Source of the DNA: Candidatus Zixiibacteriota bacterium
GTDB lineage: Bacteria > Zixibacteria > MSB-5A5 > WJJR01 > JAJRUJ01
NCBI GenBank assembly: GCA_020051695.1
Contig: JAGVQM010000042.1
Coordinates: 1-64,000, forward strand
Length of the DNA stretch: 64,000 bases
Reading direction: 5' to 3'
Under the pieces are notes generated by a model. The model saw nothing but the letters and a program-made list of their open reading frames with translations, did not search any database and was not told the origin of the DNA. Numbering within the stretch: the first letter of the stretch is position 1; every line of letters begins with the position of its first letter. Position numbers and translations under genes: made by a program. Below, piece after piece: positions 1-8,789 of the stretch.

Positions 1-774
1 ACCCGCCGGGACGCGTTCCAGGCAGTGGTCGAGCTTCATCGCCGCGATCACAAATCCCGTGGCAATGTTGTCCACATGTTTTTCGCCGTACAGGACGCGG
101 GCGCCCAGTTCGGTGACAATCTCGGCAATGCTGGGATGGGCAAGCAACTGTTCTTCGGGGATGACCCCGACCAGCTCGATGCCCTCCGCGGACATGCGCT
201 CCACCAGCTCGCTGCGGATGCCCTCGAGTTGTTCACGTTCGACCATGTTGACCATCGCCGCGCGCAGATCGCAGCCACGGTATTCGAATTGTTCCTTGCT
301 CATCACCGCCGAAGCCACGATTTCGTTGACGGTCCGGTCCTTGCCCTTGATAATCATCAGGACGGGCGCCCCGAGGTTGCGGGCAATGACCGCATTGGTG
401 TCGAATTCAAACCACGAAGTGACCCCCTCGTAGTTGGTTCCCTCGATGAGGACAAAGTCGCAGTTCTCCTCGTAGGCCTTATAGCGGTCGATGATGATTT
501 CCATCAGATCATCCAGCCGCCCCCGGGCCACATACTCCTCGGCGGTGGTGGCCGAAACGCCGTACATCAGCTCCGGATCGTCCTCGAGCCGGAAATGGTT
601 TTTAATCAGGTCAATATTCGGATCGATAGCGGCCCCGCCCTCTTTCATCCGGGCGATCGGCCGGAAAAAACCCACGCGTTGAATCGTGCCTTCCAGGAGT
701 TCCATCAGCCCCAGCGACACTGCGCTTTTGCCGCTTTTGGCTTCGTTTATCGTCACATACAGGTTTCTGGACAT
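1..774 (-). CDS. pta: Phosphate acetyltransferase, N-terminal part (runs off the left edge)
   Basis: The 258 codons present have no stop, so the 3' part lies outside the window. The protein begins MSRNLYVT and has a P-loop-like NEAKSGKS at about residues 10-17. This is the BioD-like (AAA_26) ATPase fold found at the N-terminus of long Pta enzymes, and the later part fits the DRTGG regulatory domain. The catalytic PTA/PTB domain is not in view. Pta interconverts acetyl-CoA and acetyl phosphate in the cytoplasm. ATG at 774 is preceded by a good AAGGTGAG ribosome site, and a sigma-70-like promoter lies just upstream. The catalytic half is unseen, so another protein using this N-terminal module remains possible. 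Confidence 0.8.
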   Translation of the reverse strand, partial: MSRNLYVTINEAKSGKSAVSLGLMELLEGTIQRVGFFRPIARMKEGGAAIDPNIDLIKNHFRLEDDPELMYGVSATTAEEYVARGRLDDLMEIIIDRYKAYEENCDFVLIEGTNYEGVTSWFEFDTNAVIARNLGAPVLMIIKGKDRTVNEIVASAVMSKEQFEYRGCDLRAAMVNMVEREQLEGIRSELVERMSAEGIELVGVIPEEQLLAHPSIAEIVTELGARVLYGEKHVDNIATGFVIAAMKLDHCLERVPAG

Positions 775-824
775 CCGGCTCACCTTGTAAAATTTTTCAC
801 AAACCTGCCTTTTGAGACTTTACG

Positions 825-853
825 ATAATATATCGGCACCGTTTGTCCGGCAA
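825..853 (-). promoter_or_regulatory. Sigma-70-like promoter for pta
   Basis: On the minus strand a TTGCCG -35 (848-853) and a TATTAT -10 (825-830) are separated by exactly 17 bases, about 50 bases upstream of the pta start codon. The rest of the 775-1022 gap holds only this promoter and the hairpin near 990-1005. Confidence 0.5.
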
Positions 854-978
854 TGTATGCGCCGTCACGATATCGACAACTGCGGCCGATTTTGACAGGT
901 GTATGGATTTTCCGATCCAGAAAGTGGTACCGGGCCGGGCGGGAAGTGGCGCCGCCTCAGGATTATCGTTCAGCCGCA

Positions 979-1005
979 AAAGGATCAGTCAGGCGTGAGC
1001 GCCTG
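979..1005 (-). terminator. Weak hairpin terminator after the SET-domain gene
   Basis: A 6-bp perfect stem (CAGGCG/CGCCTG, loop of 4) at 990-1005 follows the stop of the SET gene on the minus strand. A run of four T follows about eight bases later. The T-tract is short and offset, so termination is only probable. Confidence 0.35.
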
Positions 1006-1022
1006 CCGGGGGAACGGCGGGT

Positions 1023-1484
1023 TTACCAGGGATAGACAATTGTGCCACGGCAGGTCTCGGCGCCGCAATAACAGGGATAGCGTTCAAGCGCTTCTGCCGG
1101 AGATTCGTCGGATTCGTACTGGTAATCGTAGGTCAGCTCGACACCGGGCTGAATATTGCAGATCGCCTCGATGAAGATCCGGCCGTCCTGGTCGACGGCC
1201 CGGCAATTCGGCGCGCAGGAATGGTTGAGATAACGGGATTCGTTACCGCCCACCGCGGCGTCGATCATTGTGTGTTCGTCAACCTCAAACAACAGAGTGT
1301 GATGTCGGGTCATCCGACCGTCATCGTAACGCCGTGCCGCCTCGTCGGCGGAAATGCGTTCCCCGGTGTATTCGATGATCCGCTGCCCTTTGCGAATACG
1401 GCGGACGGCAAAAGCGCCCAGTCCGGCAATCGGTGATTGCCGTATTTCAAACGGCAGGCTCGTGGTCGTATTTTTTGGCAGCAT
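1023..1484 (-). CDS. SET-domain protein (putative protein-lysine methyltransferase)
   Basis: A 153-residue protein that is almost entirely a SET domain. It starts with a G-x-G-x-F-type SAM motif (GLGAFAV, 21-27), then has the knot motif NHSC at 87-90 and ELTYDYQY at 116-123. A short post-SET cysteine cluster follows (C138, C140, C145), which with C90 or C94 could bind zinc. The family transfers methyl groups from S-adenosylmethionine to protein lysines. In bacteria the substrates are mostly unknown, and nothing here identifies one. It sits between the secreted TPR gene and pta with 123- and 248-base gaps, so it may be transcribed alone. ATG at 1484 has no strong ribosome site. Confidence 0.85.
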   Translation of the reverse strand: MLPKNTTTSLPFEIRQSPIAGLGAFAVRRIRKGQRIIEYTGERISADEAARRYDDGRMTRHHTLLFEVDEHTMIDAAVGGNESRYLNHSCAPNCRAVDQDGRIFIEAICNIQPGVELTYDYQYESDESPAEALERYPCYCGAETCRGTIVYPW

Positions 1485-1607
1485 GGTGCTGAGGCGGGTC
1501 CTCGGGGCTTCGGTTCAGGCGGGTCAAACCGGCAGGTGCAGTCCCGGGCTGATTGTAAGGCCGATGGGGATGTTCGGCGTCGCTGCCGGGCCGCGCGGGC
1601 TGTCGGC

Positions 1608-3074
1608 TTATAATTCGATCAATAATCGCTTCGCGTCGTTTCTGATCAGCGCCAGGTTGAAATCGTTGGTCGTATTAAAATTGGCGGCCTTCAAGCACAT
1701 CTCCCGCGCCTGGTCTTTCCTGCCTGCTCCGGCATGCGCCAGAGCCAGCCGGTAGCAATTGTATGGATTTTCCAGGTTGGCCTGCAGCAACTCGGTGACG
1801 GCCACGTCGTATTTTTCCTCGGCCAAAGCGATGATTCCTCTTAATTCATGAGCCAGCCGCACCTGGTAGGGATTACCGGTCGGTTCAATCCGCCGGTAAT
1901 AATCATCGGCCCGCGCAGTGGCCGCAGCGAAATCGCCTTTGGCAGTCAGGACCAGCGCCGCATTATATAAAAATCCCCGCTGCGCATTTTCCTTCAGTTC
2001 CTGGCCAAGGTTTGATTCTCCAATTATCTGTACAGCCCCTTCAAACGAGGTGAGGGCTTCGTTATGGCGGCCTGATTTCAGCAGAATGTTACCACTGGTG
2101 ATCATGTCCCGCGCCTGGGCCAGAGCGTCATTTTCCTTTTTAGCCAGACTGAGTTCCATGTTCACATAGGCCAGCGCGCTGTCGATTTGACCTTCATCGA
2201 GGAACGATAAGGCTATGCCCGACAAGGCCCGCCGGCGTTGCCCGACATCCTCGGCGTTATTCAGACATTTTTGCAGTTGCTCTCGGGCTTTTTGATATTG
2301 TCCCAGAAAATTGAAATTTGAGGCGATCCCGATATGGGAGGCGTCGAAATCGGGGCTGACGCGCAATGCCTTCTGGTAGAATTCGATTGACCGGGCATAG
2401 TCGCCCATTTTCATCAACAACTCGGCATATGAATCATAGGGATTCGGGTCATCGGGGATCAATTCCACGTATTTCTTGAATACTTTTTCGGCCTCGACAT
2501 ACTTTTCGAGTGCGCGATAGCAATAACCCAGCATGTTGTAGGGGGTGGAAAATTCAGGGTTGATCGTGATGGCCCGTGTATATTGCTCGATTGCCTGCTG
2601 ATAATCCTGCAGCCCGTAATAGCTGGTGCCCAGCAGATTATATGCCCGTTCATCGTTGGGAAATAATTCGGTCAGTTTCTGATAGAAATCCCGCTGCTTG
2701 AGCGGATCACCGTCGTTGGCCGCCTTGACCGCCAGAATCATCAATCGTTCCCCCTCAGATACAGCAGGGGCCAAAGCCAGCGCGCGATTGAATTTGTCGA
2801 AAAAACCCAGGGATGTCGGCTGCGCAAACGACAGGTTCAAATAGGCCAGGGCAAATGCCGAATCTTCATTAACGGCTTTTTCATAAAAAAGCCGTGCTTC
2901 CCGCGCCCGCAGCCGTTCCTCCATGTCGCGGCCCTGGAGATAATATTCCCGGGCCTGGTCCGAGACAGTGGTGATCGGGATTTTACTGTCGCCGCCGGCA
3001 TGGCCGTTTCCTGCACCCCACACCAGGAGCAATAGAATAATCAGCACGCGACTGGTCAGATGATTTATGAACAT
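1608..3074 (-). CDS. Secreted tetratricopeptide-repeat protein
   Basis: A 488-residue protein with an N-terminal signal peptide (MFINHLTSRVLIILLLLVWG, cleavage probably near GHA-G). It is followed by about ten TPR-like helix pairs; repeats such as AYNLLGTSYYGLQDYQQAIE and PYDSYAELLMKMGDYARSIE are clear. The role is probably protein-protein scaffolding in the periplasm or outer membrane; no enzyme domain is seen. The frame stays open upstream to 3305, but ATG 3074 has an AGGAGAGG ribosome site and starts a proper signal peptide, so I used it. The gene follows the TonB-dependent receptor with a 115-base gap and may belong to the same transcript. Confidence 0.8.
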   Translation of the reverse strand: MFINHLTSRVLIILLLLVWGAGNGHAGGDSKIPITTVSDQAREYYLQGRDMEERLRAREARLFYEKAVNEDSAFALAYLNLSFAQPTSLGFFDKFNRALALAPAVSEGERLMILAVKAANDGDPLKQRDFYQKLTELFPNDERAYNLLGTSYYGLQDYQQAIEQYTRAITINPEFSTPYNMLGYCYRALEKYVEAEKVFKKYVELIPDDPNPYDSYAELLMKMGDYARSIEFYQKALRVSPDFDASHIGIASNFNFLGQYQKAREQLQKCLNNAEDVGQRRRALSGIALSFLDEGQIDSALAYVNMELSLAKKENDALAQARDMITSGNILLKSGRHNEALTSFEGAVQIIGESNLGQELKENAQRGFLYNAALVLTAKGDFAAATARADDYYRRIEPTGNPYQVRLAHELRGIIALAEEKYDVAVTELLQANLENPYNCYRLALAHAGAGRKDQAREMCLKAANFNTTNDFNLALIRNDAKRLLIEL

Positions 3075-3189
3075 AACCTCTCCTGTTCCACCCTTCCTCA
3101 ATTGTATTTTACGGCATTGGGCGTGCCGGAGTGCATTAAATTCGGCAATTATTCGAAAATTTCCCGGTCTGACTCGCTCCCGGCAGGAC

Positions 3190-5487
3190 TTAGAATTCAA
3201 ATTCCAGGCCGATAACCGGCAATAGACTCCACTGATAGATGGTGTCCTGCTGTTGTTCGATTTCGTTCCAGTAATATGTCGAAATGTTCTTCCGGTTATA
3301 GACATTCCAAGCCGAGAAAAACATGGTCAGGTTCGAACCGCCGAAGTGGAAGCGCCGGTCGACCCGGACATTCAACGAATGATAATCGGGATAGCGTTCC
3401 ACATTGACTCGATTGCGGTCCAGCACCGAGCGGTTAATCAATTGCGAGGCCTCCAGATCCAGCGGTGTGTACGGCGGGCCGCCGCCGAAAATCCAGCGCA
3501 GGCTGAATTCCCATTTTTCGTTCGGCTTGTAGCCGCCCTCGGCGCTGAGGATCAGGCGGTTGTCGAACATCCGGTCGCGCCAGACGCCGTCCAGGCCTCG
3601 ATACCGCGAAACCGAATACGACCCCCCGAGCAGGCCGTACACGCCCGCGACCAGTTTTTTGCGGACGGTAAGCTCGATGCCGTATGATTCGGCTTTCCCT
3701 TCGTCCCGCAGTTGTTCGAAATTCCCGATATAGTAGCCGTAGGCCAGGCCGTCGACGACAAACAACTGCGGCTGGGCCGGGTCGAGCGGAAAATTGCTGT
3801 ACGATTTATAGTAGCCCTCAATAGTCAGTTTGGTATTGGCGGTCAATAAATAATCAGTACCCAGGACCGTATGCCAGGCCAGCGGGTCTTTCAAGTCTTT
3901 GTACGCTGCACGCTGCGAAATCAAAATCAGCGGCAAACTCTGGTAATAGATCCCCGCCGCCGCGTTGATTGCCATCCGGTCGGTCAGAGCATACGAACTG
4001 GAAAACCGTGGTGAAACATGGCCGTGCCTGTTGAACGAAAAATAGTCGTAGCGCACGCCCCAGGTCGAGGTCAGCCGGGGCCAGGGCCGCCAGATATAAC
4101 TGGCGAAGACCGCGGCCTTCGACGAGGTGATATAATCATCCACGACCAGCGCGGGTACCGTATCACCCAGAACATTGGTATATTCGGGGCTGGCATAATC
4201 GTAGTCGTTGGCAATCTGCTTGGCCTCAATGCCGAAATCGATGGCGTGGGATTCATTATACCGGCAATGATTGACATTCCGTAATTGGAGCGTCTGCTCC
4301 CGGGTATCCTCCTCGATCAGCGCCAGGTTCGATTTGGTCTCGAAAAACATGCCGTCCACGCCTGAACCAAACGTGGAAACCGACGTGAGTGAATACCCCC
4401 CGGTCCCCCAGAGATACCGCCAGGTGGCGCCCAGCGCATATTCCAAACCGTCATAGGTCCCGTAAACAACGTTGTCGTCTTCAACGGATTGGTCTTTTTC
4501 GAATTCGATATAATCGACACCTAGTACGCCGAGGGTGGTCAGCGTATGCCCTGGCGCAAGGTCATAGACAGCTTTTCCCTGATAATCGCTGTATTTGGGG
4601 GCAACGCCGGTGCCGATGGCATCTACCAGCAGATCAAGGAAGCTGCGGCGCACCGACAGCATCCAGGAACCCCGTGGTTTGGCCAGTGGCCCCTCAGCCA
4701 CAAAACCCACTCCGGCAAAATGCAGTTCCAACTGGCCGTCGAATTCCTCGCGGTTACCCTCGCGGAAAGTCAGGTCCATCACGGAGGACAACCGGTCGCC
4801 ATACAGCGCCGGGAAGCCGCCGGCGGAAAATGTCGCATCCTGAATGAAATCGTTGTTCAGCAGCCCGATCGGCCCGCCCGAGGACCCCTGAATCGGATAG
4901 TGGTTGATATTGGGTATTTCAATATTATCCAGGTAAAAGCTATTTTCTCCGGGGTTTCCACCGCGCACGACCAGGTTATTCAACTGATCGTCGATTTTGG
5001 CGATACTCGGCAGACTCAGCATGATGCGGCTGACATCCCCCGCCGAGCCGGGTGCGCGGCGGATTTCCTCGGCGGAGTAACTGGAGATGCTGGTCGGCTG
5101 GTCTTTCTCCTCGGTGAAGTAACCGGACTTGACGACAACATCACCGATTTCCACTGCCGTATACTCGAGTTCGATTTCGACAAAGGTGATCCGCTGCGAT
5201 TTGACAATAACGTCCGTCCGGGACTTCGTTTCATAGCCGATGGAGCGAAATTGCAGGGTATAGTTGCCGACCGGCAGGTCGGCGAGCGTAAAATTGCCCG
5301 AGGTATTCGTGGCAGCGCCGGTGGTTGTACCGACAATGAGAATGCTGGCACCCACGATTGGGGATTTCGTATCGGCATCGAGGACCAGACCTTTGATCGT
5401 CCCGGTCTTGGGCTGATCCTGGGCTAGGGCGCCCGTTTGGCCACTTGACAGCAGGAGCAACAACAACGGCAGGTATACCGATTTCAT
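3190..5487 (-). CDS. TonB-dependent receptor with carboxypeptidase-regulatory-like N-terminal domain
   Basis: Outer-membrane receptor of 765 residues from ATG 5487. It opens with a signal peptide (MKSVYLPLLLLLLSS), then a carboxypeptidase D regulatory-like beta-sandwich (from about GTIKGLVLDADTKSPIVGA), a plug domain with VVRGGNPGENSFYLDNIEIP, and a long barrel ending in an aromatic strand (GLEFEF). Such receptors import scarce ligands using TonB energy; the ligand cannot be read from sequence. The frame extends to a GTG at 5559 that overlaps the TAA of the upstream isomerase (5552-5554), so coupled initiation there is possible. I prefer 5487 because it gives a compact signal peptide, although its ribosome site is weak. 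No TonB/ExbB/ExbD genes are nearby. Confidence 0.85.
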   Translation of the reverse strand: MKSVYLPLLLLLLSSGQTGALAQDQPKTGTIKGLVLDADTKSPIVGASILIVGTTTGAATNTSGNFTLADLPVGNYTLQFRSIGYETKSRTDVIVKSQRITFVEIELEYTAVEIGDVVVKSGYFTEEKDQPTSISSYSAEEIRRAPGSAGDVSRIMLSLPSIAKIDDQLNNLVVRGGNPGENSFYLDNIEIPNINHYPIQGSSGGPIGLLNNDFIQDATFSAGGFPALYGDRLSSVMDLTFREGNREEFDGQLELHFAGVGFVAEGPLAKPRGSWMLSVRRSFLDLLVDAIGTGVAPKYSDYQGKAVYDLAPGHTLTTLGVLGVDYIEFEKDQSVEDDNVVYGTYDGLEYALGATWRYLWGTGGYSLTSVSTFGSGVDGMFFETKSNLALIEEDTREQTLQLRNVNHCRYNESHAIDFGIEAKQIANDYDYASPEYTNVLGDTVPALVVDDYITSSKAAVFASYIWRPWPRLTSTWGVRYDYFSFNRHGHVSPRFSSSYALTDRMAINAAAGIYYQSLPLILISQRAAYKDLKDPLAWHTVLGTDYLLTANTKLTIEGYYKSYSNFPLDPAQPQLFVVDGLAYGYYIGNFEQLRDEGKAESYGIELTVRKKLVAGVYGLLGGSYSVSRYRGLDGVWRDRMFDNRLILSAEGGYKPNEKWEFSLRWIFGGGPPYTPLDLEASQLINRSVLDRNRVNVERYPDYHSLNVRVDRRFHFGGSNLTMFFSAWNVYNRKNISTYYWNEIEQQQDTIYQWSLLPVIGLEFEF

Positions 5488-5551
5488 AATCGTCCGCAGC
5501 AATGTCCGGCAGACAGCCGGTTTTGCCTGGATCTGTTTCGCTGCGATGGAA

Positions 5552-6631
5552 TTAGTCACCGACTTTGCCCAACTCGGTTTTCAGATAATGTATTGCGGTG
5601 ATTGTCGTCGGATCGACACCGTTGAGGAAGGCCAGGTACAGACTTGTCCAATCGCCGAGCTGGATGATCGAGAACAACCGCTGGAGAGGGTTGTCGCCGG
5701 CTGCGTCGATCATTTCGACCGGCGTTTCCTGCTGTGTGAACAACTTGCGGACGATCTCGAAGCGCCGGGCGATTCGCGGGTGATCGTCGGCGCTGCGCAG
5801 GAAAACAGCCGTCAATATATCCATTGCATTTTTCGGCAAGCCCCAGCCGACGACTTCGTTATGGTTGAACTCCGGGGCTTCACCGGCCCAGGCCAGGTTT
5901 TTGGCGTTTTCGCAAAATTGACCTTTCCAGCGCAACGCGGCCACACTCATTGCCCCGGCCGCGCCGTAGATTACCGGGATCCGGCCCTTGATCATTGCCG
6001 CAAGCTGTTTGGCCGGATTTTGCTCGAAGGGGATCTCCGGGGCCAGTTGGTTGTTTCGCGACATCAGGAACCCGGCCAGTTCGTGCAATGCCGGAGCCGG
6101 ATCGGCGACCAGCCCGATGGTGCTCAACAGCAGCAGCAGGGAGGAGAACGAATATCCCAGCGCCGCCCGCGGTGGAAACCCGCCCGGCAAGCGCACCAGA
6201 GGCCAATCATGCGCCCGGGCTTTGTCGGCCAATGTCCCGCCCGAACTTAACGCAATGATGGGGCAACCCCGGTCGTGTGCCACGTCGACCGCGGCGAGGG
6301 TCTCTTCGGTGTTTCCCGAATAAGAGGAGGCGATGACCAGGGTCCGGGGTGAAGCGTAGTGCGGCAACCGATAATCCCGGACCACCTGCAGCGGCAGCGG
6401 CAGTGTCCCGGTCAGATGCGAGCGGACCAGGTCGCCACCGATCGCCGATCCGCCCATGCCCAGGATGATGATTTGGGAGAGGTCCGAGGACGGCCATTTC
6501 GGCCGGCCGACGGCAGCGGCCAGGGCCACACTCTCGCTGAATTGTCCCGGCAGCCGCGTAAGCAGTTCGGTCATGCCGGAGGGGTCGAGCGCCCGGCATT
6601 CAGTCACATTATCAAGAACAGGGTGCGGCAT
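5552..6631 (-). CDS. pgi: Bifunctional phosphoglucose/phosphomannose isomerase
   Basis: A SIS-fold sugar-phosphate isomerase of 359 residues. The first SIS domain has ILGMGGSAIGGDLVRS (about 54-69) and SSYSGNTEET, which bind the sugar phosphate. The second contains the family motif EFNHNEVVGW with the catalytic histidine. This short class, best known from archaea and some bacteria, interconverts glucose-6-P, fructose-6-P and mannose-6-P. It links glycolysis to the GDP-mannose-type precursors needed by the polysaccharide genes at 14-25 kb. It follows ptsI by 30 bases, and ATG 6631 has a CAGGATG ribosome site. No classical long Pgi is present in the window. Confidence 0.9.
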   Translation of the reverse strand: MPHPVLDNVTECRALDPSGMTELLTRLPGQFSESVALAAAVGRPKWPSSDLSQIIILGMGGSAIGGDLVRSHLTGTLPLPLQVVRDYRLPHYASPRTLVIASSYSGNTEETLAAVDVAHDRGCPIIALSSGGTLADKARAHDWPLVRLPGGFPPRAALGYSFSSLLLLLSTIGLVADPAPALHELAGFLMSRNNQLAPEIPFEQNPAKQLAAMIKGRIPVIYGAAGAMSVAALRWKGQFCENAKNLAWAGEAPEFNHNEVVGWGLPKNAMDILTAVFLRSADDHPRIARRFEIVRKLFTQQETPVEMIDAAGDNPLQRLFSIIQLGDWTSLYLAFLNGVDPTTITAIHYLKTELGKVGD

Positions 6632-6661
6632 GAGTTGTCATCCTGCCCGGCCATCACCAGT

Positions 6662-8461
6662 TTAACGCCACCGCTGGCCAAAATGGTCCCGATAGAATTC
6701 CGCAAGCAAATTGTCAACGTCGGTGACTGTTTCCGCGTGCAACACTTTGCGGGCCAGTTTCTTTGCCTCAGCGAACGATAGTTCGCGGACGACGGCTTTC
6801 AGACGGGGGACGACCGTCGGGTGAGCGGACAACTGGTCGACGCCCATGCCGATCAACAGCGGCAGGGCCAGCGGTTCGGAGGCGATTTCGCCGCAGACGG
6901 CAAAGCGGGTTTCGTTGCGGTGCGCGCATTCCAGCGCGTGCGCAATGCTGTGAATAATTGCCGGGTGAAATTGCTGGAATAAATGTGCAACGCGCGGATT
7001 GCCGCGGTCGACCGCCATCGTATATTGAATCAGATCATTGGTCCCCACGGAAAAAAAGTCGACCATTTTCGCCAGCGGTTCGGCGAGCCACACTGCGGCA
7101 GGGGTTTCGATCATGAGTCCGACCTGGACTTCGCCGACCTCATCGCCGCGCGCACACACTTCGCGGCAGGCCTCATCCAATAACAACAACGCCTCGGAGA
7201 CTTCCTCGACCGAGACAATCATCGGGAACATCACCCGAATATTGGTCCCGGCGGCCGCCCGCAGCAGTGCGCGCAGTTGCGCTTTAAACGGGGCCTTTTT
7301 TTGCAGACTGACCCGGATGGCCCGCCAGCCCAGCGCGGGGTTTTGTTCGACCGCACTCCGACCATCATCGAAATATTTGTCGCCGCCGAGGTCAAACGTC
7401 CGGATGGTCAGCGGCCGGGGAGCAAGAACCTGCGCCGCCTCCAAATACGTTTTATATTGTTCGTGCTCGGTGGGGTAGCGGCCCTGGCGCAAAAACAAAT
7501 ACTCAGTGCGATACAAACCCACGCCGCCGGCCCCGGCGGCAAGAACATCCTCCGCCTCGGCGGCCATATCGATATTGGCCAGCAGCTCGACAGAGTGCCC
7601 GTCGACGGTTTCCGCCGGGAGGTCGCGCAGGGCTGCCAGCTTTTTGGGCCAGGGAACAATCGCTTCCCGCTGTTTACGATCATAGACTTCCAGTGTCTCG
7701 GCGTCCGGCGCGATCGTGACCGATCCGGAATGACCATCCACGACGATCCGCGCCCCGAGCGGGATTTTGCTCACCGCATTGGCCACGCCGACCACCGCGG
7801 GGATGCGCAGCGATTTGGCCAGGAGAGTCGTGTGTGAAGTCTGCCCGCCGATTTCGGAGACAATGCCCAGAACGTTTTCCTTTTTCAGTCCGACGACGTC
7901 GCTGGGGGTTAGTGATGTGGCCACCAGAATGGACGGTTCCGCCAGATCGCCCAGCCCCATGGTCGGCAGCCCGAGCAGGTGGTTGATGACGCGGGCGTGA
8001 ACGGCTTCGATCTCCTGCCGCATCCCCCTGAGATAGGCGTCGGGGGAGGCGCTTAGCTTGGTCAGTGTGCCCTGGACGACGCGGTCAAAGGCGCATTCGG
8101 CTGCCGATTTTTTCTTTTCAATCTCTTCCCGCACCGTCGAATCGATTTCGGGGTCGGATAGAATCAGGATCTGGGCATCGAAAATCCGGGCCAGATTGTC
8201 GCCGATCATATCGCCGGCGCGTTCTTTGAGAACACTCAACTCCTGCCGGGTTATTGCCAACGCCTCAGCAAAACGCTTTTTTTCATTTTCGATTTTTTTA
8301 TTGGCGATGGTCCGCGCCGGGACATGCGGGGTTTTGGCGGCGAAGACAAAGGCCGGGCCGATGGCAATCCCCGGCGCGCCCGGGAAGCCGCGCAACACGC
8401 TTTCCGGGAGACGCGTCGGCGTTCGCCGGCCGCCACCCGAATGTGCCGGAACGCTTACCAT
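6662..8461 (-). CDS. ptsI: PTS enzyme I (phosphoenolpyruvate-protein phosphotransferase)
   Basis: A 599-residue enzyme I with the normal domain order. The HPr-binding and swivelling phosphohistidine domain carries GGQTSHTTLLAK with the phosphorylated His at 210. The C-terminal PEP-binding TIM barrel has SVGTNDLIQYTMAVDR and the catalytic-cysteine motif VCGE. It passes phosphate from PEP to HPr, whose gene lies 39 bases upstream. No enzyme II genes are in the window, so the phosphate acceptor may be regulatory or encoded elsewhere. The first 20 residues are rich in Pro, Arg and Gly and precede the usual enzyme I start, so the true start could be slightly downstream. Confidence 0.95.
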   Translation of the reverse strand: MVSVPAHSGGGRRTPTRLPESVLRGFPGAPGIAIGPAFVFAAKTPHVPARTIANKKIENEKKRFAEALAITRQELSVLKERAGDMIGDNLARIFDAQILILSDPEIDSTVREEIEKKKSAAECAFDRVVQGTLTKLSASPDAYLRGMRQEIEAVHARVINHLLGLPTMGLGDLAEPSILVATSLTPSDVVGLKKENVLGIVSEIGGQTSHTTLLAKSLRIPAVVGVANAVSKIPLGARIVVDGHSGSVTIAPDAETLEVYDRKQREAIVPWPKKLAALRDLPAETVDGHSVELLANIDMAAEAEDVLAAGAGGVGLYRTEYLFLRQGRYPTEHEQYKTYLEAAQVLAPRPLTIRTFDLGGDKYFDDGRSAVEQNPALGWRAIRVSLQKKAPFKAQLRALLRAAAGTNIRVMFPMIVSVEEVSEALLLLDEACREVCARGDEVGEVQVGLMIETPAAVWLAEPLAKMVDFFSVGTNDLIQYTMAVDRGNPRVAHLFQQFHPAIIHSIAHALECAHRNETRFAVCGEIASEPLALPLLIGMGVDQLSAHPTVVPRLKAVVRELSFAEAKKLARKVLHAETVTDVDNLLAEFYRDHFGQRWR

Positions 8462-8500
8462 GCGGATATTTCCCGGCGAATGGCTGTCGGATGGAACAAT

Positions 8501-8767
8501 CTAGTTATCATCGAACCTCACGGCGAAGGCCTGTTCCAATGCCTTAACGCATTCTTCTTCGTCCTCGCCTTCCGCCTCGATGGTAATTACCGAGCCCATT
8601 TCGGCGGCGAGCATCATCACGCCCATGATACTTTTACCATTGACCCGCAGATCGCCCCGGCTGAAAAAAACCTCCGACTTGAACCGCGTCGCGGTTTGCA
8701 CAATCAGGGCCGATGGGCGCGCATGAATTCCCAGCGGGTTAGTTATCGTCACTTTTCTTACAAGCAC
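8501..8767 (-). CDS. ptsH: HPr phosphocarrier protein
   Basis: An 88-residue HPr. His15 in GIHARPSA is the site phosphorylated by enzyme I. Ser46 in NGKSIMGV matches the position phosphorylated by HPr kinase/phosphorylase in organisms that have it. The start is GTG 8767, chosen because it places His15 and Ser46 at their standard positions, although no strong ribosome site is visible. It is encoded directly before ptsI and 22 bases after dprA, in one apparent operon. Confidence 0.95.
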   Translation of the reverse strand: MLVRKVTITNPLGIHARPSALIVQTATRFKSEVFFSRGDLRVNGKSIMGVMMLAAEMGSVITIEAEGEDEEECVKALEQAFAVRFDDN

Positions 8768-8789
8768 AAGCTGTACACCAGAGGCCCGT

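Noticed and set aside
25-828. Long plus-strand frame over the pta region
   Set aside because: It is the antisense of pta; the minus-strand protein has a good ribosome site, promoter and family motifs.
4546-5427. 293-codon plus-strand frame inside the TonB-dependent receptor gene
   Set aside because: Antisense shadow from GC-rich codons; the receptor on the other strand has clear domains.
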